From NCBI GenBank assembly GCA_026988355.1, contig JALSLK010000121.1:1-55722 (forward strand): a DNA stretch of 55,722 nucleotides. Reading direction: 5' to 3'. Below the pieces are notes generated by a model. The model was not told the DNA's origin. It ran no database searches and saw nothing but the letters and a program-made list of their open reading frames with translations. Positions 35,301 to 43,868 of the stretch are shown here, piece by piece (position 1 is the stretch's first letter; every line of letters begins with the position of its first letter). This DNA comes from Flavobacteriaceae bacterium. GTDB taxonomy: Bacteria > Bacteroidota > Bacteroidia > Flavobacteriales > Flavobacteriaceae. Both the position numbers and the translations under genes were made by a program.

Positions 35301-35470
35301 TTTACTTTATCGAAAATTTAGAATATGTAGATTATATAAAAGACTTTAAAATGACACATAATAGAGAAACAAAAAAGGAAATTATACCAACAGATCAAAA
35401 AAGTGTATTAACCACAGTAGAACCAACATTACATAAGGTTACAGCAATAACAACCAGTTTATGTCAATAA
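32306..35470 (+). CDS. Baseplate J-like wedge protein (Pvc11)
   Basis: A 1054-residue protein with the Pvc11/baseplate J layout. It has a helical N-terminus (about 15-130), a large beta-rich middle, and a C-terminal block with D-Y-Y-R-R-V-S-E-I-L-R-H-K-N-R-A-I-T-V-W-D-Y-E, then V-A-V-P-N-I and a final W-A-F-D-K-N-Q-P-I-S-F-G domain (about 840-1020). With the next gene product it builds the wedges around the spike. The gene overlaps the next one by 10 bases, so the two are co-translated. Confidence 0.88.
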   Translation: MSDCPENKLIRQREGTTQQKRYKNSLDPKNIQLMGFGVKDWMNFAQKFATNINFFEEDDYKNPQGNWEPFHNATNELKKIVETYNEGEINPQLALFISFLKLLNLSKKRFNEITKRHLDFYYKEVLQLKNKEAQADNVYLIFELAKNATTQLLQKETLVNGGKDSEGNKRNYGLVEEIVINKATIAAIKSTYIDSKGWYASPIANSGDGEGGAIENDKNSWLPFGDATRSLAKKGFSIAAPSLKLTEGPRNIDLKITFDNFNSEFRNRNDLQGILKVEHTGEKEWVDITEKLLKIETDNNTLTLKLSLDESADTIENYNKEIHKGNYQTEHPLLRIIFDAEVQKKALSFKFYKQLVSRTLKNITLNTTATYSSKIELSNDLGKINLDNPFYPFGPQAKKNAKLKIGAKEWVGKRISDVKLALKWKDVPENLENHYEHYKQELVNFNTTVKTVITNSNFGNYNSLVTGTYGQNRFTVDLGYIENDRTIITTNQSNSQTAAQGGFSQKEISQRLFSFDRIKDFALLEERLNTDAISNFVQNDSKEEITNEQLFSNTEYKEFKSFLPSGTPYTLKPTDDYFIQLSLKNNFLHNAYAKIYTYLALNKLSLPNEAYTPFVEKIKVTITTEEIISSSQNTVTLFHEHPFGTSKTDANSSNFKIVPNPETGGHLFIGFDKTEEDQNVQVLFQIEEGSENPDSITNQKTLENTTFKTGAKEIIWQYLKKDKWQNLKPNFLLKDETDNFLKTGLVKFTIPKESKNNNLFAEDYFWLQAKIANKFDSVSKIVHIHAQAVDAKFINNTNTLEHLDNGLEPKTISKLETRLATIKKLEQPYTSFNGIPKENDLDYYRRVSEILRHKNRAITVWDYEHLILQEFTYLHKIKCLNHSIKNSFIAPGNVLLVAVPNIINQNVYNIYQPKLSQAKLNSIKTYINKLNTLHVDAEVISPNYEPIQIDLKVVFREGFDANFYTKQLQLDIAAYLSPWAFDKNQPISFGNAMYHSEVIYFIENLEYVDYIKDFKMTHNRETKKEIIPTDQKSVLTTVEPTLHKVTAITTSLCQ

Positions 35471-38154
35471 TAAATGAACATATAACCATAGCAAAAAATG
35501 TCAATTACGGCAACGATTTAGATTTTGAATACTTAAGAAATTTAGGGCAAAAGTATATCGAAGATTTAAGTAGAAAGCTATTTACAGATTACAACATTCA
35601 CGATCCAGGAATAACCATGATGGAGTTAGTTAGCTATGCCATAACAGACATCGGTTTAAGAATGAATCAACCAATAGAAAACCTAGTAGCATCCGAAACA
35701 AATAATTTTGCGAAAATGCACGAGCAGTTTAAATCTGCTAAAAATATTCTTACCTGTAAACCTGTTACAGCAATAGATTATAGAAAATTATTTATAGATA
35801 TTGATGGTGTAAAAAACTGTTGGTTAGCAAAATATAAATTACCCCTTTATGTAGAGTGCAACGAAGAAAATCCAAAAATAGAATTTAAAGCATTTACAAA
35901 CTCCGCATACAATACAACGTCTTTTGATGTCAAAGGGTTATATTCCATCTTAGTAGATTTTAAAGAAGGAGAAGCATACGACGAAACACAAATAAAAGAA
36001 GCTATTTTTACCAAATACCATCAAAATAGAAACCTTTGTGAAGATTTAGTAGAAATAAAAAAAGTGCCTAAACAATGCATTCGATTATGTGCAGAAATTC
36101 AATTAGAAAATGGCGCAGATGAAGAATATATAGACGCACAAATTCAATGGATAATTACAAAGTATTTATCGCCATCAATATCTGTACATACTTTAAAAGA
36201 AATGTTGGGAAAAGGATTAACAACCAATCAAATTTTTGATGGACCTGTATTAAATCATGGATTTATTACCAACGAAGAATTAGAGAAATCGGAATTGCGA
36301 AAAGAAGTACGCCTTTCGGACATTATTAATTTAATCATGCAAATAGAAGGTGTAAAATTAATAGAAGATATTACCATTGATAACTGTCCAGTTAAAATAA
36401 ATGTAAAAGAAAAAAAGGATTGTGCAAAAATTGAAAAGGATTCCGATCCTTGGATTATTTGTATTGAAGAAAATCATTTACCCGTATTGTGCGACCAAAG
36501 TACACTAAAGTATAAAAAAGGATTTATTCCAGTAGGAATTGTAAAAAACAGAGTAAAAACGTTTTTAGAACAATTTGAACAAGAAGAAAAAGATGCACAA
36601 AACAAAACCTACGAAGATTTACCAATGCCATTAGGTGTTTATAATGAAATAAAATACGATACCATACAACATGGTTTGCCAGAAAATTACGGAATTTCTA
36701 CCTATGGATTACCAAGTAATGCAACCAAAAAACGAAAAGTACAAGCAAAACAATTACAAGGATATTTGTTGTTTTTTGACCAAATATTAAGCACTTATTT
36801 TTCGCAATTACAACATGTAAAAACCCTATTAAGTCAAGATGAAGATTTACAAAGAACTTACTTTTTTAAAGCAGTAGAAGGAATTGAAGGTATAGATACC
36901 TTGGTGAAAAATTATAGCATGTACCAAAATAATGTAGAAAACATAATAGACGATTTAGAAGATTTTAATGTGCGAAGAAATGACTTATTAAACCATTTAA
37001 TAAGTCGGTTTGCAGAAGTGTTTGAAGATTATACCAATGCAATGTATAAGCTTTTTGGAGGTTCAAAAGAAGGTGTAGAAGATAATATTATTGCAACAAA
37101 AAATAAATTTTTAAAAGAATACGATGTTATAAGTTCCGAAAGAGGAATGGCATTTAATTATACCAAAAAAGAAGATTTTTGGAATACACAAAATGTATCT
37201 GGGTTTCAAAAAAGAATTTCTTTATTGTCAGGAATTTCCAATTATAATAGACGTGATTTATTTCATCAGAAATTAGTAATAGAAACCTTAGTACGAACAG
37301 ATAAAATAGAATATCGTTGGAAAATAATGGATAATACAACCGTGTATTTATCATCCAAAAAAGATTATAAAACAAAACAGGCAGCATTAAATAATTTATT
37401 AATTGCCTTAAAATTGGCAACAGATAAAGAAAAATATGTTTTGTTACAAACAGGCTCAGGAAAATATTATGTAGCACTAGAAAATGAAGAAAATGAAATT
37501 ATAGGAAGACAATACAATCATTATTATACCAGTATAACAGCAGCTAGAGAAAGGCTAAATAAAACAAATACATTTATTAATACTATTATTTTTGATGAAG
37601 GTTTTTATGTGATAGAAAATATATTAACACTACCATATAAAAGAAAAAAAATAGGAAAATTAAATAATTGTTTGCCATTATGTGTAGAAGAAGATTGCAG
37701 TACCTGTGGAGAAATAGATCCGTTTTCGTATAAAGTAACCATCGTATTTCCAGGATATACAGCACGATTTTCAAACATAGATTTTAGAGTGTATATGGAA
37801 AATTTAATTCGACGAGAATTACCAGCACACATCCTTCCTAGAATTTGTTGGGTTGGACATATAGATGGATATTTGTCTAAAATAATAAAAGACGGAGAAG
37901 AACGGAGAGTTACAGACAATAATGAGAATTATGACATGTATAATGTACAAAATACATGGTATAAATTTTTAAAATCAAAAAATCAAAAATCAAAAAAATA
38001 CATGGCATCCGAGAAAAGTAGTAAAGATTTACTATGTGCCATAAATGATTTGAATACAATCTATCCAGCAGGAACATTACACGATTGTAATAACGAAGAA
38101 ACAGAATTAAAAAATAAAATAGTACTTAATAGAAGTACATTAGGATCTCAATAA
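35461..38154 (+). CDS. Baseplate wedge protein (Pvc12-like)
   Basis: An 897-residue protein. Its N-terminus carries the motif Y-N-I-H-D-P-G-I-T-M-M-E-L-V-S-Y-A-I-T-D-I (about residues 45-65), diagnostic of the Pvc12/phage baseplate wedge family. Later come Q-G-Y-L-L-F-F-D-Q-I-L (about 430), a helical arm with many charged residues, and a C-terminal part with F-P-G-Y-T-A-R-F and R-R-E-L-P-A-H-I-L-P-R-I-C-W. Five or more Cys lie in the C-terminal third (C-L-P-L-C, C-S-T-C), which could bind metal or form disulfides. The wedge pairs with Pvc11 to form the baseplate. Confidence 0.87.
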   Translation: MSIINEHITIAKNVNYGNDLDFEYLRNLGQKYIEDLSRKLFTDYNIHDPGITMMELVSYAITDIGLRMNQPIENLVASETNNFAKMHEQFKSAKNILTCKPVTAIDYRKLFIDIDGVKNCWLAKYKLPLYVECNEENPKIEFKAFTNSAYNTTSFDVKGLYSILVDFKEGEAYDETQIKEAIFTKYHQNRNLCEDLVEIKKVPKQCIRLCAEIQLENGADEEYIDAQIQWIITKYLSPSISVHTLKEMLGKGLTTNQIFDGPVLNHGFITNEELEKSELRKEVRLSDIINLIMQIEGVKLIEDITIDNCPVKINVKEKKDCAKIEKDSDPWIICIEENHLPVLCDQSTLKYKKGFIPVGIVKNRVKTFLEQFEQEEKDAQNKTYEDLPMPLGVYNEIKYDTIQHGLPENYGISTYGLPSNATKKRKVQAKQLQGYLLFFDQILSTYFSQLQHVKTLLSQDEDLQRTYFFKAVEGIEGIDTLVKNYSMYQNNVENIIDDLEDFNVRRNDLLNHLISRFAEVFEDYTNAMYKLFGGSKEGVEDNIIATKNKFLKEYDVISSERGMAFNYTKKEDFWNTQNVSGFQKRISLLSGISNYNRRDLFHQKLVIETLVRTDKIEYRWKIMDNTTVYLSSKKDYKTKQAALNNLLIALKLATDKEKYVLLQTGSGKYYVALENEENEIIGRQYNHYYTSITAARERLNKTNTFINTIIFDEGFYVIENILTLPYKRKKIGKLNNCLPLCVEEDCSTCGEIDPFSYKVTIVFPGYTARFSNIDFRVYMENLIRRELPAHILPRICWVGHIDGYLSKIIKDGEERRVTDNNENYDMYNVQNTWYKFLKSKNQKSKKYMASEKSSKDLLCAINDLNTIYPAGTLHDCNNEETELKNKIVLNRSTLGSQ

Positions 38155-38165
38155 AACACGAAGTT

Positions 38166-41100
38166 ATGAAGACACTACAAAAAAAAGAAGCCTATTTACA
38201 TACTTTAAATAGTAGAGGTAATATTTATGAAGAATTTGTGCCAGACCAAGTTTTAACACATAAAAACTTAAATAAAATCGTGAATTATTTTGAAGATCAA
38301 GATCGACTTTCAAGAATACATTTAAGTGGTGTTGGAATAGGATGTGGTCTAAATATTACATCCTTTAAAGATAATATAATTGAAATAGGTCAAGGCGTTG
38401 GTGTAACTACCGATGGCGATTTAATAAAATCAGAAACAAGTGAGTTTCTATACTATACTGCGTTTTCGGATAAAGGAGAATATCCATTATTTGAGGGATT
38501 AGAGGTATTTGAAATTCACACACAAGAGGGAGCGGGACACCAGACAGGTGAGCTTCCGCTCTCCTCTTTTAATAATCTAAGTAATTATATGATAATTGCT
38601 TACCTAGAATACTATACCGAAGACGAAGGGCTTTGCGATGGTTTTGACTGCGATGATTCTGGAACAAAAGTATATGCAAATCTTAAATTTTTAATAACAC
38701 AAAATAGCAATTACGAAAAATTAATACAAAATGATAGTATCTATAATAACCATAATGTATTAGCATATTACGATGGTTTACCAGAATTGCAATTACCAAG
38801 ATTGTTATTAAACAAAACAAATACAAAATCGGTAGGAGCAGTATATAACCGATTTGTTAATGGTTTATTGACAAATAATTTAATACCAAACCTTCGAACG
38901 ACCATCAAAACAATAATCAATAAATTAAATCATCGAATTAATTTTGAGAAATTTGGTGTTAATAGCGCACAAATAGATCAATTGTTCCATCAAATTTTTG
39001 GTAATTTAAGTCCTAATTTTGAGCTATCTATACAGTATAAATACGATTTAGCAAAAGACTTATTAGAAACCTACGAACAAATTAGAGATTTATTATTACG
39101 AATTCATTTTGAGTGTGTACCAACAGTACGATCGTTTCCAAAACATTTGTTAATAGGAACATTAAAAGAAGAAACAAGATTACAAACAAGACATCAATTT
39201 TATCCGTCTCCAATAGTAACAGGAAACGATGAAAATTTAATGGAAATAAAATCCCTAATAATTAAATTTTTTAATCAATTAAAACAATATAGAATTCCAA
39301 CAACCAATACTGCGGCAATAAAAATTACACCCTCAAAAAATTACAGTAATAAATTAAGTTTAAGAGCAATACCATATTACTACCAAACAAAAAATTCGTT
39401 AATTAAAAATTGGAATTTTACAGATTTACAAAATCGAAAATCAACCAATCAATTAGGATATCACACCAGCAATTTAAAGAATATACCAAGTGTACAAAAA
39501 CCACTAGAATATACACATTTAGACAAAGATTTTTATAGAATAGAAGGGCACTTAGGAAAAAACTACAAAGTAGCATTAAACAAATTAAACAAATTAAAAA
39601 GCGATAATAATCTCGCTTTTGATGTAAAAACAATAAGTATCGGATTTCCAATTAGTAGTGTGAGTTTTGATAATATGAAATGTGAAAATAAAAATTATTT
39701 AACACTATTACAAACGTGGGAAAAAGACTTTAGCTGTAAGGCAGATAGTGCCATAGAATTTTTTAATCAATATTCTATAGATACCGCTACTATTGGAGAT
39801 AATTATACCTCAACAAGAACCTATCCAGCAAGAGATCTACAAGTAAGAGCAACTAATAATGCTGCAATTAGAGAATTGGCTAAAGCAAAATCTAAAACAG
39901 GTGCAAGTACAAAAAATAAAAAAGTTGTCCATGCAGTAAGTGCTAATAACACAAATTACGATAAAAGTATTCGATATGTAATGGATAGTGCAACAGACAA
40001 CATACAAGGTAACCAATATACCGCAACTATGTATTCTGCAGTAGCATTAGAAATTTTAGCAGAATATATACAAGTAGATATAAATCCGAAAGATTACTTT
40101 CTATATTTAGAAAATCCAATAAAAACAATAGCAAATTTACAAGTGCTAAAAAGAGATTTTTTAAAAGACCTAAACAGTTTTTACCAAACCGATAAATGGT
40201 TCGCATTTAATACGGCGTTAGACCAGTTATGTATCGATTTAAGAAAAGCGATATTAATGCTATCTAAAGTAGATGCAGCAGCAACGTTTGGTGATAAAGT
40301 TTTCGATAAAATGTACGATTATTTTATCTACGAATTATCCGATTTTTGTTGTTTAAAAGAAAAAATAAATTGGCTAAAAGAACAATTAGATGAGTTAAGA
40401 TTAAACATGTATAAAGACTTAATCTTGTCAGAATTGATTCAAAAACATCCAGGAATAGAACACATGGCAGGAGTACCAAAAGGAGGAACTTTTTTAATGG
40501 TATATGCTGGAGGAATATCGAGAAGTGTAAGAAGAAGAGGACGTTCTCAAGCCTCATTTAATGGAAATATATTATTTGATTTTGCGTTGCCATATACCTG
40601 TTATTCCGATTGTCCGCCAGAAACTATAGTATATCAAATAGATAATACCGAACCAGCACCAGTAGGATTACAAATTATACCACAAAAATTCTGTTTTTCT
40701 AATCAAACAGCTGTTGCAACAGTGCCATTTAATGTAGCGCCAGCAGGAAAAGAATTAACCTCTCCAAATGCAGGTAATTTTATTATCGGAAATTTAGATA
40801 ATTATAGATTTAATCCAAATAATGTTCCAGATGCACTATTAGGAGAACCAATTACATTTATAGTAGGAGGTCAAGCAATACCAACAAGCGATGTACAAAT
40901 AAGAGCATACAAATTGCCAACAAGTATCAACATATTTGTTAATAATATGCTATGGACAGATGCTGGTTTAGAAATGGAATTTGCCTTTGACCACGAATTA
41001 GATACCAAAACGTATTTTAATTATGCATGGCAATCTAACGGACAAACACTAAATCCAATAAATGTAAGTAATCCAAATAGATTTTTATTTACAAGTGTAG

Positions 41101-42260
41101 AAAATACAGTAATAAGAGAAGTGAAATTAGTTATTACAGTAAACGATGCAGAAATAAATTGTAATACACAATCAACAGCAATAACGATTAACGAAACAAG
41201 ACCTATTACACAATATACTATTGATATAGATAAGAAGAATTATTGCTTACCAAACGATAAAGAAGCATTACTTTTTAGAATAACACCTTCTGGAGTATTA
41301 ACATCTCCAAATGGAAGTAATTTTATTCTAGAAAATCAAGGTATTTATAAATTTAATCCAACCAATGTAAGCAATGCGTTATTAGGAAATCCAATTACAT
41401 TTTTAGTAGATGGTAATGTACCAACTCCAAATATCGAATTAAAAGTATACAAAATACCAAACATAACACCAGCTTACCAAGTAGTAGGGTTTAATGGAAA
41501 CAATATTACTCTAAGATTAAATACACTAAATCCAACCGCTCTAGAAGATAAAAGTTATTTAGAATATGTTTGGACATTTCAACAAGGAACAGAACCATCG
41601 ACATTATTAGCATCCACAAAAAATGCAGACAATATAATATTACCATTGCAAGATTCTGCAATAAATGGAGAGCTTACCTTAACAGTAAAAGTTGTTGGGT
41701 TAGCGACATGTGAAAAAAAATTCCGCTTCAAGATTAATGAAACAAAACCAGTAGTATTTGGTTGTGAAATGTCTATTGGACAAAGGTTAAATACCTTTAG
41801 AATTAATGAAATAGCAATAGCAGTGCGTAATGAAATTAACGATCCCACATACGATAACATCAATTCATTATTAGTAAATTTAATAAATGAAGCTTCTCAA
41901 ATACCAGTAGAATCAAATAATGTGCCTGTTGTTAATTTAAGAAGGTTATTAAAAAATGCAAATGATTTAAGAATGAAATTAGATGGATTATTAAACGATC
42001 CTAGGTTTGCCGCATTTAGAAATCAATTATTTAAAATAGACGAAGTGATAGAAGTTGTGGTATTAGAATTATTACGATGTATTTCCGCTTCAAGAGCAAG
42101 TGAAGTAATAGAGGATACAAATACATTTTTAACTAGATCAAATCAAATAAATACGATGAGGGATACACTTATTAGAAGAATAATAAATACTAGTTATTCC
42201 AGATCATATCAACCAAATGCACCATTAATTCGTACAGGATATGATAACACATTTGTATAA
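38166..42260 (+). CDS. Giant eCIS protein of unknown function with duplicated beta modules
   Basis: A 1364-residue protein with no signal peptide. The N-terminus (about 25-175) is compact and contains L-S-G-V-G-I-G-C-G-L, reminiscent of baseplate or fibre attachment domains. A long middle holds helical segments and a flexible charged stretch (about 565-605). Two copies of a beta module follow, residues about 836-1015 and 1016-1195, sharing L-T-S-P-N-x-x-N-F-I, F-N-P-x-N-V-x-x-A-L-L-G-x-P-I-T-F and I-N-E-T-R/K-P. The tail (about 1200-1364) is helical and ends in a Ser/Tyr/Asn-rich tip. It takes the place of Pvc13-type fibres, so host recognition or a baseplate shell is likely. Not confirmed. 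Confidence 0.75.
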   Translation: MKTLQKKEAYLHTLNSRGNIYEEFVPDQVLTHKNLNKIVNYFEDQDRLSRIHLSGVGIGCGLNITSFKDNIIEIGQGVGVTTDGDLIKSETSEFLYYTAFSDKGEYPLFEGLEVFEIHTQEGAGHQTGELPLSSFNNLSNYMIIAYLEYYTEDEGLCDGFDCDDSGTKVYANLKFLITQNSNYEKLIQNDSIYNNHNVLAYYDGLPELQLPRLLLNKTNTKSVGAVYNRFVNGLLTNNLIPNLRTTIKTIINKLNHRINFEKFGVNSAQIDQLFHQIFGNLSPNFELSIQYKYDLAKDLLETYEQIRDLLLRIHFECVPTVRSFPKHLLIGTLKEETRLQTRHQFYPSPIVTGNDENLMEIKSLIIKFFNQLKQYRIPTTNTAAIKITPSKNYSNKLSLRAIPYYYQTKNSLIKNWNFTDLQNRKSTNQLGYHTSNLKNIPSVQKPLEYTHLDKDFYRIEGHLGKNYKVALNKLNKLKSDNNLAFDVKTISIGFPISSVSFDNMKCENKNYLTLLQTWEKDFSCKADSAIEFFNQYSIDTATIGDNYTSTRTYPARDLQVRATNNAAIRELAKAKSKTGASTKNKKVVHAVSANNTNYDKSIRYVMDSATDNIQGNQYTATMYSAVALEILAEYIQVDINPKDYFLYLENPIKTIANLQVLKRDFLKDLNSFYQTDKWFAFNTALDQLCIDLRKAILMLSKVDAAATFGDKVFDKMYDYFIYELSDFCCLKEKINWLKEQLDELRLNMYKDLILSELIQKHPGIEHMAGVPKGGTFLMVYAGGISRSVRRRGRSQASFNGNILFDFALPYTCYSDCPPETIVYQIDNTEPAPVGLQIIPQKFCFSNQTAVATVPFNVAPAGKELTSPNAGNFIIGNLDNYRFNPNNVPDALLGEPITFIVGGQAIPTSDVQIRAYKLPTSINIFVNNMLWTDAGLEMEFAFDHELDTKTYFNYAWQSNGQTLNPINVSNPNRFLFTSVENTVIREVKLVITVNDAEINCNTQSTAITINETRPITQYTIDIDKKNYCLPNDKEALLFRITPSGVLTSPNGSNFILENQGIYKFNPTNVSNALLGNPITFLVDGNVPTPNIELKVYKIPNITPAYQVVGFNGNNITLRLNTLNPTALEDKSYLEYVWTFQQGTEPSTLLASTKNADNIILPLQDSAINGELTLTVKVVGLATCEKKFRFKINETKPVVFGCEMSIGQRLNTFRINEIAIAVRNEINDPTYDNINSLLVNLINEASQIPVESNNVPVVNLRRLLKNANDLRMKLDGLLNDPRFAAFRNQLFKIDEVIEVVVLELLRCISASRASEVIEDTNTFLTRSNQINTMRDTLIRRIINTSYSRSYQPNAPLIRTGYDNTFV

Positions 42261-42265
42261 AATAG

Positions 42266-43867
42266 ATGCATAAAATAGAAAACATATCCTTTCAAATAGA
42301 GATTCATAAAAATGAAACGCAACAAGCGTATGAAAAAAAATACGTAAGTTTCTTAAAGTATCGCTTTTTACCTAAAGTAGAAGAACTATTTGATAAATGG
42401 AATATGGCATATCCAAATATAAAATGTACCATCGAAGAAATTGCATTAAATATAAATGAAGAAGAAATAAATGAAGAAGAATTACAAAAAAAATTAATAC
42501 GGCAATTAAGTATCCAATTGGCAAAAATTAATGTGGTAAGTCCAGAAAAAACCAAAGATATAAAAGTAAGTATAACCATAGAACCATCTAAAATAGATGC
42601 ATTTATACAATATCTAGCAACAGGAAGTTTACCAAATTATAGCACCATAAAAGAAATAAAAAGATGGTTGTTAAAAACAGTGAAATTTTCCAAAAAAGAG
42701 AAAGAGAAAATAAAGCAAGTAATACATAAAGACTTTAACAGTTTTAGAAGATTAGCAACCGTTTTAAAAAAAGATAATTACGATAGACTAAAAATTGTAA
42801 CCAATGAAAACACAAATCTAATTCCAAAAGAATTTATACAAAAAATAGTACAACTATTAATAACACAATTACAACTAAAACGAACAAAAACAGAAATAGA
42901 AATTTGGATAAATAAACTACAAAACACAAATACAACACACGAGTTATCTAAAAAAATAATAGAACTATTTAAAGAAAAAGAACAACAAATTCCTTTAAAT
43001 GAAGTAGAATTAGAAGAATTAAATTTAAAACTGATTTATGCAAAATTTCAATTTGAAAATGCAAAAACAATAGAAAAAAACCTTTTTGAAGAACTAAAAA
43101 TTATTCCAAAATTAAAAATGGAATTACAAAAAAACAGCAAAAGTAAAGTAACAGAAGAGCAAGAAAAAAGTATTTTAAATGAAGAACCAAATAAAGACAG
43201 CAAAAATAAAGTAAAAGAAGAGGAAGATAGAATTATTTTAAATGAAAAAACAGATAAAAGCAAAAGAAATAAGGATGCAATAGAAATAGATAAAAGTATT
43301 GAAAAGAAAGTTGCAAAAGAAAATAATACAGTAACGAACAAAATAAATTCCGAAAGTAGAAAAACAAATAAAAAGGTAAAAATTGTTACCGAAAAAGCAG
43401 GATTAGTAATATTACATCCATTTATAAAAGAATTATTAAAATCTGCAACATTACTAACCGAAGAAAATAAAATAAAAGATACCAATAAAGCAGTATTGAT
43501 GTTGCATTATTTAGCAACAGGAAATCAAAAAGCATTAGACTTAGAATTGAGTTTTGAGAAAATACTATTAGGAATACCAATAGAAGAAGTAATAACCATA
43601 CCACAAAAATTAACAAAAATAGAAAAACACCAATGCGATGCATTATTAAAAGCAGTTGTACAACATTGGAATATATACAAATCTAATGCAACAAACTCGT
43701 TAAGGTCTATGTTTTTACAACGATTCGGAACCGTAGACTATACCAAGAAAAAAATAACAATAGAAGTAGAAAAACAAGCACAAGATTTATTACTAGACAA
43801 ATTACCTTGGGGAATTGGTATTATAAAACTACCATGGCTAAAACCATTAATTTATACAAAGTGGTAA
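42266..43867 (+). CDS. eCIS tape-measure-family protein (CIS_TMP)
   Basis: A 533-residue protein, helical and Lys/Glu-rich. It has the family ends: an N-terminal domain starting I-E-N-I-S-F-Q-I-E-I-H, F-I-Q-Y-L-A-T-G-S-L-P (about 113-123), then G-L-V-I-L-H-P-F-I-K-E-L-L (about 378-390) with M-L-H-Y-L-A-T-G, and the conserved C-terminus L-P-W-G-I-G-I-I-K-L-P-W. Between them lies a low-complexity stretch (about 290-370) with near-repeats of S-K-S-K-V-T-E-E-Q/S-K-N-K-V-K-E-E-E. The family name says it sets tail length; direct proof in most relatives is lacking. Confidence 0.85.
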   Translation: MHKIENISFQIEIHKNETQQAYEKKYVSFLKYRFLPKVEELFDKWNMAYPNIKCTIEEIALNINEEEINEEELQKKLIRQLSIQLAKINVVSPEKTKDIKVSITIEPSKIDAFIQYLATGSLPNYSTIKEIKRWLLKTVKFSKKEKEKIKQVIHKDFNSFRRLATVLKKDNYDRLKIVTNENTNLIPKEFIQKIVQLLITQLQLKRTKTEIEIWINKLQNTNTTHELSKKIIELFKEKEQQIPLNEVELEELNLKLIYAKFQFENAKTIEKNLFEELKIIPKLKMELQKNSKSKVTEEQEKSILNEEPNKDSKNKVKEEEDRIILNEKTDKSKRNKDAIEIDKSIEKKVAKENNTVTNKINSESRKTNKKVKIVTEKAGLVILHPFIKELLKSATLLTEENKIKDTNKAVLMLHYLATGNQKALDLELSFEKILLGIPIEEVITIPQKLTKIEKHQCDALLKAVVQHWNIYKSNATNSLRSMFLQRFGTVDYTKKKITIEVEKQAQDLLLDKLPWGIGIIKLPWLKPLIYTKW

Positions 43868-43868
43868 T

